Source: Afipia sp. 64-13 (lineage in GTDB: Bacteria > Pseudomonadota > Alphaproteobacteria > Rhizobiales > Xanthobacteraceae). From it: 64,000 nt of DNA. This document shows positions 39,345-48,883 of this stretch, piece after piece. A program made the translations under genes and the position numbers. A model generated the notes under the pieces. It was given only the letters and a program-made list of their open reading frames with translations. It had not been told where the DNA came from and searched no databases. The DNA lies in assembly GCA_001897755.1 (NCBI GenBank), contig MKUJ01000001.1, positions 254,102-318,101 of the forward strand. Reading direction: 5' to 3'. The stretch's first letter is position 1. The number at the start of each line of letters is the position of its first letter.

Positions 39345-39989
39345 ATGGCACGACGAGCAGCGGCACGTAAAACGGCAAAGCGCGCGGGCAAGAAATCGAC
39401 CACGCGGCGCACCCCCCCGCGAAAGGCGGCGACGGCGAGACGGTCTACAACCAAGCGAGCGCCCGCGCGCCGGCCGGCGGCCGGTAGGACGGCCGCGAAA
39501 GACAAGACTCTCCACGATCTCTTTCTCGATACCCTCAAGGACATCTATTACGCGGAAAACAAGATTTTGAAGGCGCTGCCGAAGATGGCCAAGGCGGCGC
39601 ATTCGGAGGATTTGCGCGCCGCGTTCGAAAAGCACTGGGAGCAGACCGAAGGCCAGGTGGATCGCCTGGAGCAGGTGTTCGCGCTGCTGGGTCAGGCTCC
39701 GAAGGGCAAGACCTGCGATGCCATCGAAGGCATTCTCGACGAGGGCAAGGAGATCATGGACGAATACAAGGGATGCGAGGCCCTCGATGCCGGCCTGCTG
39801 GCTGCCGCGCAGGCGGTCGAGCACTACGAGATTTCGCGCTACGGCACGCTCAAGGCCTGGGCCGAGAAACTCGGCATGGACGAGGCCGCCGAACTTCTCG
39901 ATGAAACCCTTCAGGAGGAACACCAGACCGATCGCGATTTGACGGTGCTGGCGGAAGGCGAGGTCAATTCGGAAGCGATGGCGGCGTGA
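39345..39989 (+). CDS. DUF892/YciF-type ferritin-like protein with Lys/Arg/Ala-rich H1-like N-terminal tail
   Basis: MARRAAARKTAKRAGKKSTTRRTPPRKAATARRSTTKRAPARRPAAGRTAAKDKTLHDLFLDTLKDIYYAENKILKALPKMAKAA... Confidence 0.9.
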   Translation: MARRAAARKTAKRAGKKSTTRRTPPRKAATARRSTTKRAPARRPAAGRTAAKDKTLHDLFLDTLKDIYYAENKILKALPKMAKAAHSEDLRAAFEKHWEQTEGQVDRLEQVFALLGQAPKGKTCDAIEGILDEGKEIMDEYKGCEALDAGLLAAAQAVEHYEISRYGTLKAWAEKLGMDEAAELLDETLQEEHQTDRDLTVLAEGEVNSEAMAA

Positions 39990-40006
39990 AGTGCCATCCA
40001 TAAAGT

Positions 40007-40140
40007 TGTCATGCGCGGGCTTGCCCCGCGCATCCACGCCTTGCTCCTGCATCACAGGGAAAGAAGAAGACGTGGATGGTCGGATCATAGGCGAGCGATG
40101 CGACGCCGGTCTTCGAATGGCTATGCCCGGCCATGACGGC
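40007..40140. repeat. Intergenic repeat segment (tcatgcgcgggcttgccccgcgcatccacgcc ... tatgcccggccatgacgg)
   Basis: Short palindromic arms related to those at 10012-10132 and 11301-11393. Confidence 0.6.
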
Positions 40141-40160
40141 TTTGATGGTTTTCGAACGCG

Positions 40161-41600
40161 CTATGCCGCTTTCAGTTTGCGTAGGACCGACGCGGCGAGC
40201 TTGAGGTCCTTGACGAAGGCGGCATATTCGCGCGCTCGCGCATCTTCATCCGGCAGTCGCAGCAGATAAGACGGATGAACGGTGACGAGCGCCCTGGTGG
40301 CGTCGTCGAGATCGATGACGCGGCCGCGGTTTTTGCCGATCGGGGTGATCTTGCCGAGCACGCTTTGCGCGGCGGTCGCGCCCATGGCGATGACGAGCGC
40401 GGGTTTGATCGCGGCAAGCTCGCGCTCGTACCAAGGCCGGCACGCCCGGATTTCCGGCGTGTTCGGCTTCTGGTGCAGCCGGATCTTGCCGCGCGGCACG
40501 AATTTGAAATGTTTCACCGCGTTGGTGACGTAGACCTTGCCGCGCTCGATCCCGGCGTCCGCCAGCGCGCGGTCCAGCATCATTCCGGCGGGACCGACGA
40601 ACGGCTTGCCGGCGAGGTCTTCCTTGTCGCCCGGCTGCTCTCCCACCAGCATGAGGGATGCGTGCTCGGGACCTTCGCCGAACACCGTCTGGGTCGCGTC
40701 TTTCCACAGCGGACAGGCGCGGCAGTGTGCGGCCTCGGCGCGCAACGCGGCGAGACTGTCCGGCTTGTGGCGTGCGGGTGTAGCCATCGGTGCGTCTTTC
40801 CGCTGCCGCGCGAGGCGGGGAGCTGGGGCTTCGCGTGCGATCATCGCTTGCGTGGTACGCACAGCCTCGGCGATCAGCGGGTCAATCAGGGAGGCCTCGG
40901 GAAGGTTCCGCCAATATTTCTTGGGCATCTCGGCCTGCATCGCTTTGACCTTGAGCCGGGCGGGATTGAAGATGCTGGCGTAGTAGATGCGCCACGTCTC
41001 CTCCAAGGGATCGTCCGATGACGCATCGGCGCGCGTTGCGCCCGCAGTGAAAGTGAGAGCGTGCCCGTTCCAATGCGCGCAACGCTCCGGCGTTAAAATC
41101 GACCACGCCATGCTGGCGAAGCGCCTCGCGAAGAACGGCGCTGCCAATTCGACGATGTGATGCGTGGGCTCGAACCAGGCGACGAAGCGCGTTGCCGCGC
41201 CGGTGCCGAACTCGCGGAAGCGGACGAAGGCGTGCATCTTGTGCTCCTCGCGGCGGACCTCGCGCGCCATCGTTTCGGTGCGGATAACGTCGGCATCGGC
41301 GGGATTGGTCATGATCGCCGGAACGGTGCGCATCCGCCAAAGCAGGCGGTAGAGTAGGGCGAAGCGCGCCGGATCGCGATGCAGGATCGCCATGCGCGCC
41401 GTTTCGATGAAGGCAGCCGACACGGCGAAGGTCGGCGCGTCGTTGCAAGGGGGAAGCGCGCTTGGTGCAAACAATTCCGGCGTGCGGTCGGCGACCGTCC
41501 ACACGATGGTCTCGGGCGGCACGCCGTTCTGCACCAGCGCCCGCGCCGCCGCGCGCCAGCCGTCGAAATCGGTCTCGCTGTCGAGGACGATGGTGTGCAT
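40161..41600 (-). CDS. DUF4130 (TIGR03915)-UdgX fusion: UdgX-family uracil-DNA binding protein
   Basis: C-terminal half: CRACPLWKDATQTVFGEGPEHASLMLVGEQPGDKEDLAGKPFVGPAGMMLDRAL; KHFKFVPRGKIRLHQKPN (UdgX R-loop with His); TVHPSYLLR. N-terminal half is TIGR03915-like. Confidence 0.9.
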   Translation of the reverse strand: MHTIVLDSETDFDGWRAAARALVQNGVPPETIVWTVADRTPELFAPSALPPCNDAPTFAVSAAFIETARMAILHRDPARFALLYRLLWRMRTVPAIMTNPADADVIRTETMAREVRREEHKMHAFVRFREFGTGAATRFVAWFEPTHHIVELAAPFFARRFASMAWSILTPERCAHWNGHALTFTAGATRADASSDDPLEETWRIYYASIFNPARLKVKAMQAEMPKKYWRNLPEASLIDPLIAEAVRTTQAMIAREAPAPRLARQRKDAPMATPARHKPDSLAALRAEAAHCRACPLWKDATQTVFGEGPEHASLMLVGEQPGDKEDLAGKPFVGPAGMMLDRALADAGIERGKVYVTNAVKHFKFVPRGKIRLHQKPNTPEIRACRPWYERELAAIKPALVIAMGATAAQSVLGKITPIGKNRGRVIDLDDATRALVTVHPSYLLRLPDEDARAREYAAFVKDLKLAASVLRKLKAA

Positions 41601-41619
41601 CAGACCTTCCATTTTTCTT

Positions 41620-41745
41620 TACCTCTCCCCGTGGGGGAGAGGTCGGCGCGAAGCGCCGGGTGAGGGGGCTCTGCGTTTTCCGCGATACGCCGTAACCCCC
41701 TCACCCCAACCCTCTCCCCAATGGGGAGAGGGAGTGCGTCCTGCT
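41620..41745. repeat. Intergenic inverted-repeat element between udgX and the radical SAM gene
   Basis: cctctccccgtgggggagagg at one end and ccctctccccaatggggagaggg at the other, plus ggtgaggggg / ccccctcacc. Confidence 0.75.
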
Positions 41746-41758
41746 TGTGTCGCATCCG

Positions 41759-42991
41759 TCAAAATTCGAATCCCAATTGCCGCGCCGGTGGACGCAGCAG
41801 CGCGGCAAGGCGGTTGCTGTCGAGCAGCATCGGCGCCGGCCGGTGGTCGGCGAGCACGATGAAGGGCAGCGCCTTGGCGCGCGGCACGTGAAGCCGTGCC
41901 AGGTCGGCGGCGCGCAGATGTGTGACGCGGCGCGCGGCGAGGATGCGATCGACCGTTCTCACGCCGAAGCCCGGCACCCGCAGCAGATCCTCGCGGCTCG
42001 CTTTGTTGACGTCGAGCGGGAAGCGCTCGCGGTGGCGCAGCGCCCAAGCCAGCTTGGGATCGATGTCGAGCGGCAGCATGCCGTCGCCGCGCGGATCGGT
42101 GATCTCACCGGCATCGAAACCGTAGAAGCGCATCAGCCAGTCAGCCTGATAGAGGCGGTGCTCGCGCAACAGCGGCGGCGCGCGCGGCGGCAGATTGCGG
42201 CTGGCGTCGGGAATCGGGCTGAAGGCGGAATAATAGACGCGCTTCAAACGATAGGAGCCGTAGAGGTTGGCGCTGGTCTGAAGGATGGTTTGGTCGCTCG
42301 CGGCATCGGCGCCGACGATCATCTGCGTGCTCTGGCCGGCGGGCGCGAAACGCGGCGCGCGGTTATCGCCGGCGCTTTCCTGCGCCTCGTCGAGCCTCAA
42401 GCGCAGCCGGCCCATGGTGCGGCGGATGGCGCGCACGTCCTTTTCCGGCGCGAGCGTCTTGAGGCTCGTCTCGGTCGGCACCTCGATGTTGATGCTGAGG
42501 CGGTCGGCATATCTGCCGGCTTCCGCGATCAGCGCATCGTCGGCTTCGGGAATGGTCTTGAGATGGATGTAGCCGCGGAAGTGATGGTCCTCGCGCAAAC
42601 ACTTCGCCACCCGCACCACTTGTTCCATGGTGTAGTCGGGGCTGCGGATGATGCCGGAGGATAGGAACAGGCCCTCGATGTAGTTGCGGCGGTAGAAGTC
42701 GAGCGTCAGCTGTACGGCTTCCTCCACCGTGAAGCGGGCGCGCGGCACGTTCGAGGACGCGCGGTTGATGCAATAGAGACAGTCGTAGTTGCAGGCGTTG
42801 GTGAGCAGGATTTTCAACAGCGAGATGCAGCGCCCGTCCGGCGCGTAGGAATGGCAGATGCCCATGCCGCTATCGGTGGAACCGAGGCCCTTGCCGTCGC
42901 GGCTGTCGCGGGTCGCGGTGCCGCTGGAGGCACAAGAGGCGTCGTACTTGGCCGCGTCGGCCAGGATGGCGAGCTTGCGTTGCAGGTTCAT
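41759..42991 (-). CDS. Putative DNA modification/repair radical SAM protein (TIGR03916-like)
   Basis: Radical SAM motif CNYDCLYCINR; C-terminal HhH-like LRVPGFGVRTVDRILAARR; partner of UdgX; start placed at MNLQRKLAILADAAKYDASCASSG. Confidence 0.88.
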   Translation of the reverse strand: MNLQRKLAILADAAKYDASCASSGTATRDSRDGKGLGSTDSGMGICHSYAPDGRCISLLKILLTNACNYDCLYCINRASSNVPRARFTVEEAVQLTLDFYRRNYIEGLFLSSGIIRSPDYTMEQVVRVAKCLREDHHFRGYIHLKTIPEADDALIAEAGRYADRLSINIEVPTETSLKTLAPEKDVRAIRRTMGRLRLRLDEAQESAGDNRAPRFAPAGQSTQMIVGADAASDQTILQTSANLYGSYRLKRVYYSAFSPIPDASRNLPPRAPPLLREHRLYQADWLMRFYGFDAGEITDPRGDGMLPLDIDPKLAWALRHRERFPLDVNKASREDLLRVPGFGVRTVDRILAARRVTHLRAADLARLHVPRAKALPFIVLADHRPAPMLLDSNRLAALLRPPARQLGFEF

Positions 42992-43071
42992 CCGTCGATC
43001 CCGTTGTTGTTGTTGGCAAAATCGATCCCTGAAGAGTCCGGTTGACTCGGCATGGCTCGTTTGCTTCATTA

Positions 43072-43086
43072 GAACATATCATGAAC
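43072..43086. promoter_or_regulatory. LexA/SOS box GAAC-N7-GAAC
   Basis: GAACATATCATGAAC, exact match to the alphaproteobacterial LexA site (GTTC-N7-GTTC on the other strand), between divergent radical-SAM and imuA genes. Confidence 0.9.
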
Positions 43087-43143
43087 AAATGGACTGGTCA
43101 TCCGTTCCGGAAGGATGACGGCCTCGATCACCGGGAGCGGCGC

Positions 43144-43941
43144 ATGACCAGCGCACGCATGAACACGCTTGCGAATCTGCGGGGCCAGATCGAGCGCCTT
43201 GAGGAGGGCGCTTGCGGTCACGCCTTCGGACGTGTGGCGCTGGGTCATGTCGATGCCGATGCCGCGCTGTCCGGCGGGCTGGCGCGGGGCGCCATGCATG
43301 AGGTGTTCGCCGAAGGCGGGCGGCAGGGCGCCGCGGCGGCAGGGTTTGTCGCGGGACTGGCGCGACGGGTCTCGGCGCGGCGGCCGCTGTTGTGGGTGAG
43401 GCAGGATTTCACCGCGACCGAATGCGGCGCGTTGTCGATGAGCGGGCTGGCCGAGTTGGGCTGCGATCCCCGGCAGGTGGTGACGGTGCATGCCGCGGAT
43501 GCGGAGACGGCGCTCCGGGTCGCAGCCGATGGCTTCGCCTGCGATGCCCTCGGCAGCGTGGTGCTGGAAGTCTGGGGCGAGGTGCGCGCGCTCGATCTTG
43601 TCGCCAGCCGCAAGCTCACGCTGGCGGCGCGCAGTTCCGGCGTCACCGGACTGGTGCTGCGTCTTGCGGCCACGCCATCGCCCAGCACGGCGGAGACGCG
43701 ATGGATCGTGCGCGCGGCGCGTTCGCCGCCGGATGAGGCATGGCGCGTCTGGGGCGCGCCGATGCTCGATGTCGAGCTTGTCCGCAATCGTCACGGCCCC
43801 ACCGGGCAGTGGCTCATGGAATGGAAATGTGATGAGTGCCTTTTCCGTGAACCGGCGACGTATTCTCAGCCTGTGGCTGCCACGTCTGCCGACCGACCGT
43901 ATCAAGCGCGCGTTGTCGCGCCGGGGCGACGCGCCGGATAG
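43144..43941 (+). CDS. imuA: ImuA (SulA/RecA-like) mutasome protein
   Basis: LANLRGQIERLEEGACGHAFGRVALGHVDADAALSGGLARGAMHEVFAEGG; first gene of imuA-imuB-dnaE2. Confidence 0.88.
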   Translation: MTSARMNTLANLRGQIERLEEGACGHAFGRVALGHVDADAALSGGLARGAMHEVFAEGGRQGAAAAGFVAGLARRVSARRPLLWVRQDFTATECGALSMSGLAELGCDPRQVVTVHAADAETALRVAADGFACDALGSVVLEVWGEVRALDLVASRKLTLAARSSGVTGLVLRLAATPSPSTAETRWIVRAARSPPDEAWRVWGAPMLDVELVRNRHGPTGQWLMEWKCDECLFREPATYSQPVAATSADRPYQARVVAPGRRAG

Positions 43942-45424
43942 CGGCCAGCCCTGGGCCGTTGTCGTCAGACAGAGCAACGCGCTGCAGATTTCGGCGCTAA
44001 ACGATGCCGCGGCCGCGATCGGTCTTGCCGTCGGTCTGCCGCTCGCCAATGCGCGCGCGATCTGTCCCGATGTTCATGTGTTCGATGCCGATGAGGCGGC
44101 GGACGGCAGGACGCTTGGCGACATCGCCGACTGGTGCGACCGTTTCACGCCGCTGGTTGCGCTCGATCCGCCGCATGGTCTGTTTCTCGACATCAGCGGT
44201 TGCGCGCATCTGTTCGGCGGCGAACAGGCGATGCTGCGCACGGTGTGCGAGGCGCTGGGCCGTCAGGGGTTTGTCGTCAATGCGGCGATTGCGGCGACGC
44301 CGGCCTGCGCCCGCACGCTGACGCGGGCGACGCGGGGATGCGTGGTGGCAAATGGCGCAGAGGCGGCCGCCGTCAGTCGCCTGCCGGTGTTCGCACTCGG
44401 TGCCGATGATGCGATCACGCACGGGCTGCGGCGCGCCGGCCTCAAGACCATCGGCGATGTCGCCGCACGGGAGCCGCGCGAGATCGCCGCGCGCTTTGGC
44501 GCGGATTTCATATTCTTGCTGCAGCAGGCGCTGGGGCAGCGCGATGCGCCGATCTCGCCGCGCCGGCCCGCGCCCGACTATCTGATGGAGAAGCGTTTCG
44601 CGGAACCCGTGGCGACGGACGGAGTGATCGCGGCGGCGCTCGCGGACCTCGCACAGATGCTGGTGGCTGCGATGGAGCGGCACGGCAAAGGCGCGCGGCA
44701 ACTGGAAGCAAGCTTTTTCCGTACTGATGGCGTAGTGCGCCGCCTCACGGTGGAGGCGGGGCAGCCGGTCACACGCATCGCGACGATCGAACGGCTGTTT
44801 CGCGAGCGGCTGGACGCATTGGCCGATCCGCTCGATCCTGGCTTCGGTTTCGATCTGATCCGCCTGTCCGCAAGCCATGTCGAGACCGTCGTGCAGGAAC
44901 AGCGCGATCTCGATGCCCATGCGCAGGATAATGACGAGGTGTCGATGCTGATCGATCGCATCGCGGCGCGGATCGGCAGCCGCCGCATCGTGGTCCATCT
45001 GCCGCAGGATACCCATATTCCCGAGCGCGCGGTGCTGGCTGCCCCCGCGCAGCATCATCTCGATGATGCCGCGCGCGCGATATGGCTGGAGCGGACTGAG
45101 GGCGAGCCGCCGCTGCGGCCGTTGCGGCTGTTCGAGCCGCCGGAATCGATCGACGTGCCATTTGCCACAGTGCCGGACGGTCCGCCGCGCCGTTTCACCT
45201 GGCGGCGCGCCACACATGAAATCGTTCGCGTGGAAGGGCCGGAGCGGATCGCGATGGAGTGGTGGCGCACGGAGAGCGGCAGGCTGACGCGCGATTATTT
45301 CCGCGTCGAGGACCATGAGGGGCAGCGCTTCTGGCTTTATCGCGAGGGCCTTTACAGCGAATACGTCGACAACGACGGCAGGCCCATCCCGCCGAAGTGG
45401 TTCATGCACGGACTGTTCGCATGA
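43832..45424 (+). CDS. imuB: ImuB, Y-family DNA polymerase-like protein
   Basis: RRILSLWLPRLPTDRIKRALSRR...PWAVVVRQSNALQISALNDAAAAIGLAVGLPLANARAICPDVHVFDAD; HLFGGEQAML; overlaps imuA and dnaE2. Confidence 0.92.
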   Translation: MSAFSVNRRRILSLWLPRLPTDRIKRALSRRGDAPDSGQPWAVVVRQSNALQISALNDAAAAIGLAVGLPLANARAICPDVHVFDADEAADGRTLGDIADWCDRFTPLVALDPPHGLFLDISGCAHLFGGEQAMLRTVCEALGRQGFVVNAAIAATPACARTLTRATRGCVVANGAEAAAVSRLPVFALGADDAITHGLRRAGLKTIGDVAAREPREIAARFGADFIFLLQQALGQRDAPISPRRPAPDYLMEKRFAEPVATDGVIAAALADLAQMLVAAMERHGKGARQLEASFFRTDGVVRRLTVEAGQPVTRIATIERLFRERLDALADPLDPGFGFDLIRLSASHVETVVQEQRDLDAHAQDNDEVSMLIDRIAARIGSRRIVVHLPQDTHIPERAVLAAPAQHHLDDAARAIWLERTEGEPPLRPLRLFEPPESIDVPFATVPDGPPRRFTWRRATHEIVRVEGPERIAMEWWRTESGRLTRDYFRVEDHEGQRFWLYREGLYSEYVDNDGRPIPPKWFMHGLFA

Positions 45425-48400
45425 GTGCCTATGCTGAAATCGGCATCACCACCAATTTCTCCTTCCTGCAAGGAGCCTCGCATCCGCAGGAATATGTGCA
45501 TCAGGCAAGTGAGCTACGGATTGCGGCGATCGGAATTGCGGATCGCAACACGCTTGCCGGCGTGGTGCGCGCCTATGGCGAACTCGCCAATCCGGACGTG
45601 AAACACAAGCCGAAACTGCTGATCGGTGCGCGCCTCGTCTTTGTCGATGGCACGCCGGACATTCTGGTCTATCCGCGCGAGCGCGGCGCCTATGGCCGGC
45701 TTTGCCAGTTGCTGACCCGCGGCAAGCTTGTGGCGGAGAAGGGCGAGTGCCGTTTGGCGCTGGAGGATTTGCTGGATTTCGCGGAAGGCCAGTTGCTGGT
45801 GTTGACGCTGCCGCACCGTTTCGAGACGGTGGCAACGCTGAAGACACTTGCCAAGTTGCGGGCGAGTGGCGTCGAGGGCATCTGGCTCGCGGCCAGCCTG
45901 CTTTATCGCGGCGATGACAAGCGCCGTCTGGCGCGTCTGCAACGCCTTGCAGCAACCGCGCGCGTGCCGCTGATCGCCACCAACGACGTCTTGTATCATG
46001 ATCCGGCGCGGCGGCCGTTGCAGGATGTGCTGACCTGCATTCGCGAGAAGGCCACGGTCCACGCTGTTGGTCGCAGGCTTGAATCCAACGCCGAACGGCA
46101 TCTGAAACCGGCCGGGGAAATGGCGCGCCTGTTCCGCGCCGCGCCGGAAGCGATTGCGGAAACGATGCGCTTTGCGGACCGTATCGAATTCACCCTTGAT
46201 GAATTGAAGTATCGATATCCCGATGAGCCGGTGCCGCCGGGCAAGACGGCACAGCAGCATCTTAAGGATCTGACACGGAAGGGCATCGATCGATATTTTC
46301 CTGGCGGAATTGACGACAAACTGCGTGGGACTATCGACAAGGAGTTGCTGCTGATCGAGAAGCTCGGATACGCCCATTACTTCCTGACGGTTCACGACAT
46401 CGTTCGTTATGCGCGGTCGCAGAATATTCTCTGCCAGGGGCGCGGCTCGGCGGCGAATTCCGCGGTCTGCTTCCTTCTTGGCATCACCTCGGTGAACCCT
46501 GCCGAAACGGATGTGCTGTTCGAGCGGTTCATTTCCGAGGAACGGCTCGAGCCGCCGGACATCGATGTCGATTTTGAGCACAACCGGCGCGAAGAGGTGA
46601 TGCAATACGTCTTCGAGCGCTATGGCCGGCATCGGGCGGCGATCGTCGCCACCGTCATTCATTATCGTCCGCGCAGCGCCATCCGCGATGTCGGCAAGGT
46701 GCTGGGGCTGACCGAGGATGTCACCGCGTCGCTTGCCGACACGGTGTGGGGAAGTTGGGGCGATGGTCTCGACGACAAACAGGTCAGGCAGGCGGGGTTC
46801 GATCCGCAGAATGGCATGATCCGCCGCGCCGTCGAACTTGCGACCGAGTTGATCGGGTTCCCGCGCCATTTGTCGCAGCATGTCGGCGGTTTCGTGCTGA
46901 CGCAGGACCGGCTCGACACCTATGTGCCGATCGGCAACGCCGCGATGGACGATCGCACTTTCATCGAGTGGGACAAGGACGACATCGACACGCTGAGCAT
47001 GATGAAGGTCGACGTGCTGGCGCTCGGCATGCTGACCTGCATCCGCAAATGCTTCGACCTGATCGCGGACCACAAGGGCAGGCGGTACGAACTCGCGGAC
47101 GTGCCGCGTGAGCAGCCCGAGGTTTACGACATGTTGTGCCAAGGGGAATCCATCGGCGTTTTTCAGGTCGAAAGCCGGGCGCAGATGAACATGCTGCCAC
47201 GGCTGAAGCCGCGGACCTTCTACGATCTTGTCGTCGAGGTCGCGATTGTCCGCCCCGGGCCGATTCAGGGCAACATGGTGCATCCGTATCTGAAGCGGCG
47301 GAAAATGAATCCGGAGGAGATCGCGTATCCCTATCCGAAGGGAGGCGATCCGAACGAGTTACGGTCGGTTCTGGAAAAGACGCTCGGCGTCCCGCTGTTC
47401 CAGGAACAGGCGATGCGCATTGCCATGCAGGCCGCGGAATTCACTCCCGAGGAAGCCAACGGCCTGCGTCGCGCCATGGCGACCTTCCGCAATGTCGGCA
47501 CCATGCCGAAATTCGAAAAGCGGATGGTGAGCCGGATGATTGCACGCGGCTATGATCCGGTCTTCGCGCAAAACTGCTTCGATCAGATCAAGGGTTTTGG
47601 CAGTTACGGATTTCCGGAAAGCCATGCCGCGAGTTTTGCGCAGCTTGTCTATGTCTCCTCATGGCTGAAATGCTTTCATCCCGACGCGTTCGCCTGTGGT
47701 CTTCTGAATTCGCAGCCGATGGGATTCTATGCGCCGGCGCAGATCGTCGGCGACGCCCGCAAGAATGGCGTCGAGGTGCGGGAGGTCGATGTTTCGCACT
47801 CCTTCGGTCAGAACACGCTGGAGGGGCGTTGCGGCCGGTATCATGCGTTGCGGCTGGGTTTCCGCCAGATCGATGGCTTCGAGGTGTTCGATGTCGATGA
47901 TCGCTTGCCGGAGAAATTCGGCAAGATTCCAAAAAAGCCGCAGAAGGACTACTGGGATCAACGCATCGTCGCCGCCCGCGCTCGCAAGCTGTTCGCATCG
48001 CTGGAAGACTTCGCTCGCGAGACCGGATTGCCCAAGCGCGCGCTGATCCTGCTGGCGGACGCCGATGCGTTTCGCTCGCTTGGCCTCGACCGCCGCGAGG
48101 CGCTGTGGACAGTGCGGCGTCTGCCGGACGATGTGCCGCTGCCGCTATTCCAATCCGCCGCGGCGCGCGAGCAGCCTGACGAGGGAACCGCACCGCTGCC
48201 GCAGATGCCGCTCCCCGAACAGGTGGTGGCCGATTATCAGACCGTCCGCCTGTCGCTGAAGGGACATCCGATGCAGTTCCTGCGGCCGACGTTGACGCGC
48301 GAGGGTGTCGTGCCGTGTCAGGATGTATTCCATGACAATGACGGCCGGCGGGTCAGGTGTGCCGGCGTCGTGCTGGTGCGTCAGCGGCCGGGCAGTTCCA

Positions 48401-48747
48401 AAGGCGTCGTATTTATGACGCTGGAGGACGAGACCGGCATCGCCAATATCGTCATCTGGCCGAAAATCATGGCCCGGTTCCGCAAGGAGGTGATGGGATC
48501 GCGCCTGATCATGGTGGAGGGCCGTGTGCAGAGCAGCCCGGACCAGGTCGTGCATCTGGTGGCCGAGCGCCTGATCGACCGTACGGCCGATCTGGCCGGA
48601 CTTGCCAATGATGCGCTGCGATATTCTCTTGCGGAGCGGGACAATGCCGGCGGGGCGGGGAGTGAGCGCTATTCGGATGAAGCAGTACCGAGAGCCAGCC
48701 ACCCGCGAAATGTTCGAATTCTGCCGCGGTCACGGGATTTTCATTAA
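45421..48747 (+). CDS. dnaE2: Error-prone DNA polymerase DnaE2
   Basis: PHP-domain YAEIGITTNFSFLQGASHPQEYVHQA; CQGRGSAANSAVCFLLGITSVNP; ERFISEERLEPPDIDVDFEHNRREEVMQYVFERYGRHRAAIVATVIHYRPRSAIRDVGK. Confidence 0.96.
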   Translation: MSAYAEIGITTNFSFLQGASHPQEYVHQASELRIAAIGIADRNTLAGVVRAYGELANPDVKHKPKLLIGARLVFVDGTPDILVYPRERGAYGRLCQLLTRGKLVAEKGECRLALEDLLDFAEGQLLVLTLPHRFETVATLKTLAKLRASGVEGIWLAASLLYRGDDKRRLARLQRLAATARVPLIATNDVLYHDPARRPLQDVLTCIREKATVHAVGRRLESNAERHLKPAGEMARLFRAAPEAIAETMRFADRIEFTLDELKYRYPDEPVPPGKTAQQHLKDLTRKGIDRYFPGGIDDKLRGTIDKELLLIEKLGYAHYFLTVHDIVRYARSQNILCQGRGSAANSAVCFLLGITSVNPAETDVLFERFISEERLEPPDIDVDFEHNRREEVMQYVFERYGRHRAAIVATVIHYRPRSAIRDVGKVLGLTEDVTASLADTVWGSWGDGLDDKQVRQAGFDPQNGMIRRAVELATELIGFPRHLSQHVGGFVLTQDRLDTYVPIGNAAMDDRTFIEWDKDDIDTLSMMKVDVLALGMLTCIRKCFDLIADHKGRRYELADVPREQPEVYDMLCQGESIGVFQVESRAQMNMLPRLKPRTFYDLVVEVAIVRPGPIQGNMVHPYLKRRKMNPEEIAYPYPKGGDPNELRSVLEKTLGVPLFQEQAMRIAMQAAEFTPEEANGLRRAMATFRNVGTMPKFEKRMVSRMIARGYDPVFAQNCFDQIKGFGSYGFPESHAASFAQLVYVSSWLKCFHPDAFACGLLNSQPMGFYAPAQIVGDARKNGVEVREVDVSHSFGQNTLEGRCGRYHALRLGFRQIDGFEVFDVDDRLPEKFGKIPKKPQKDYWDQRIVAARARKLFASLEDFARETGLPKRALILLADADAFRSLGLDRREALWTVRRLPDDVPLPLFQSAAAREQPDEGTAPLPQMPLPEQVVADYQTVRLSLKGHPMQFLRPTLTREGVVPCQDVFHDNDGRRVRCAGVVLVRQRPGSSKGVVFMTLEDETGIANIVIWPKIMARFRKEVMGSRLIMVEGRVQSSPDQVVHLVAERLIDRTADLAGLANDALRYSLAERDNAGGAGSERYSDEAVPRASHPRNVRILPRSRDFH

Positions 48748-48883
48748 CGCCCGGATGACGTTTGTATTAACTCCCCGCTGAAAATTTGCCCGGAATCGGG
48801 GCCGTGCGCGTTTTTTTGATTGTTTAAAAACGGAAAGCAGCCCTATTAGGCAACGTGTTCGTACTCCTGATGGGAAAGTCGTC

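Noticed and set aside
41620-41745. Possible CRISPR or tandem array
   Set aside because: Only a pair of inverted arms, no regular repeat-spacer pattern; fits a dispersed intergenic repeat element.
43997-45409. 470-aa minus-strand ORF
   Set aside because: Antisense to imuB; shadow frame.
45514-47283. 589-aa minus-strand ORF
   Set aside because: Antisense to dnaE2; no domain, shadow frame.
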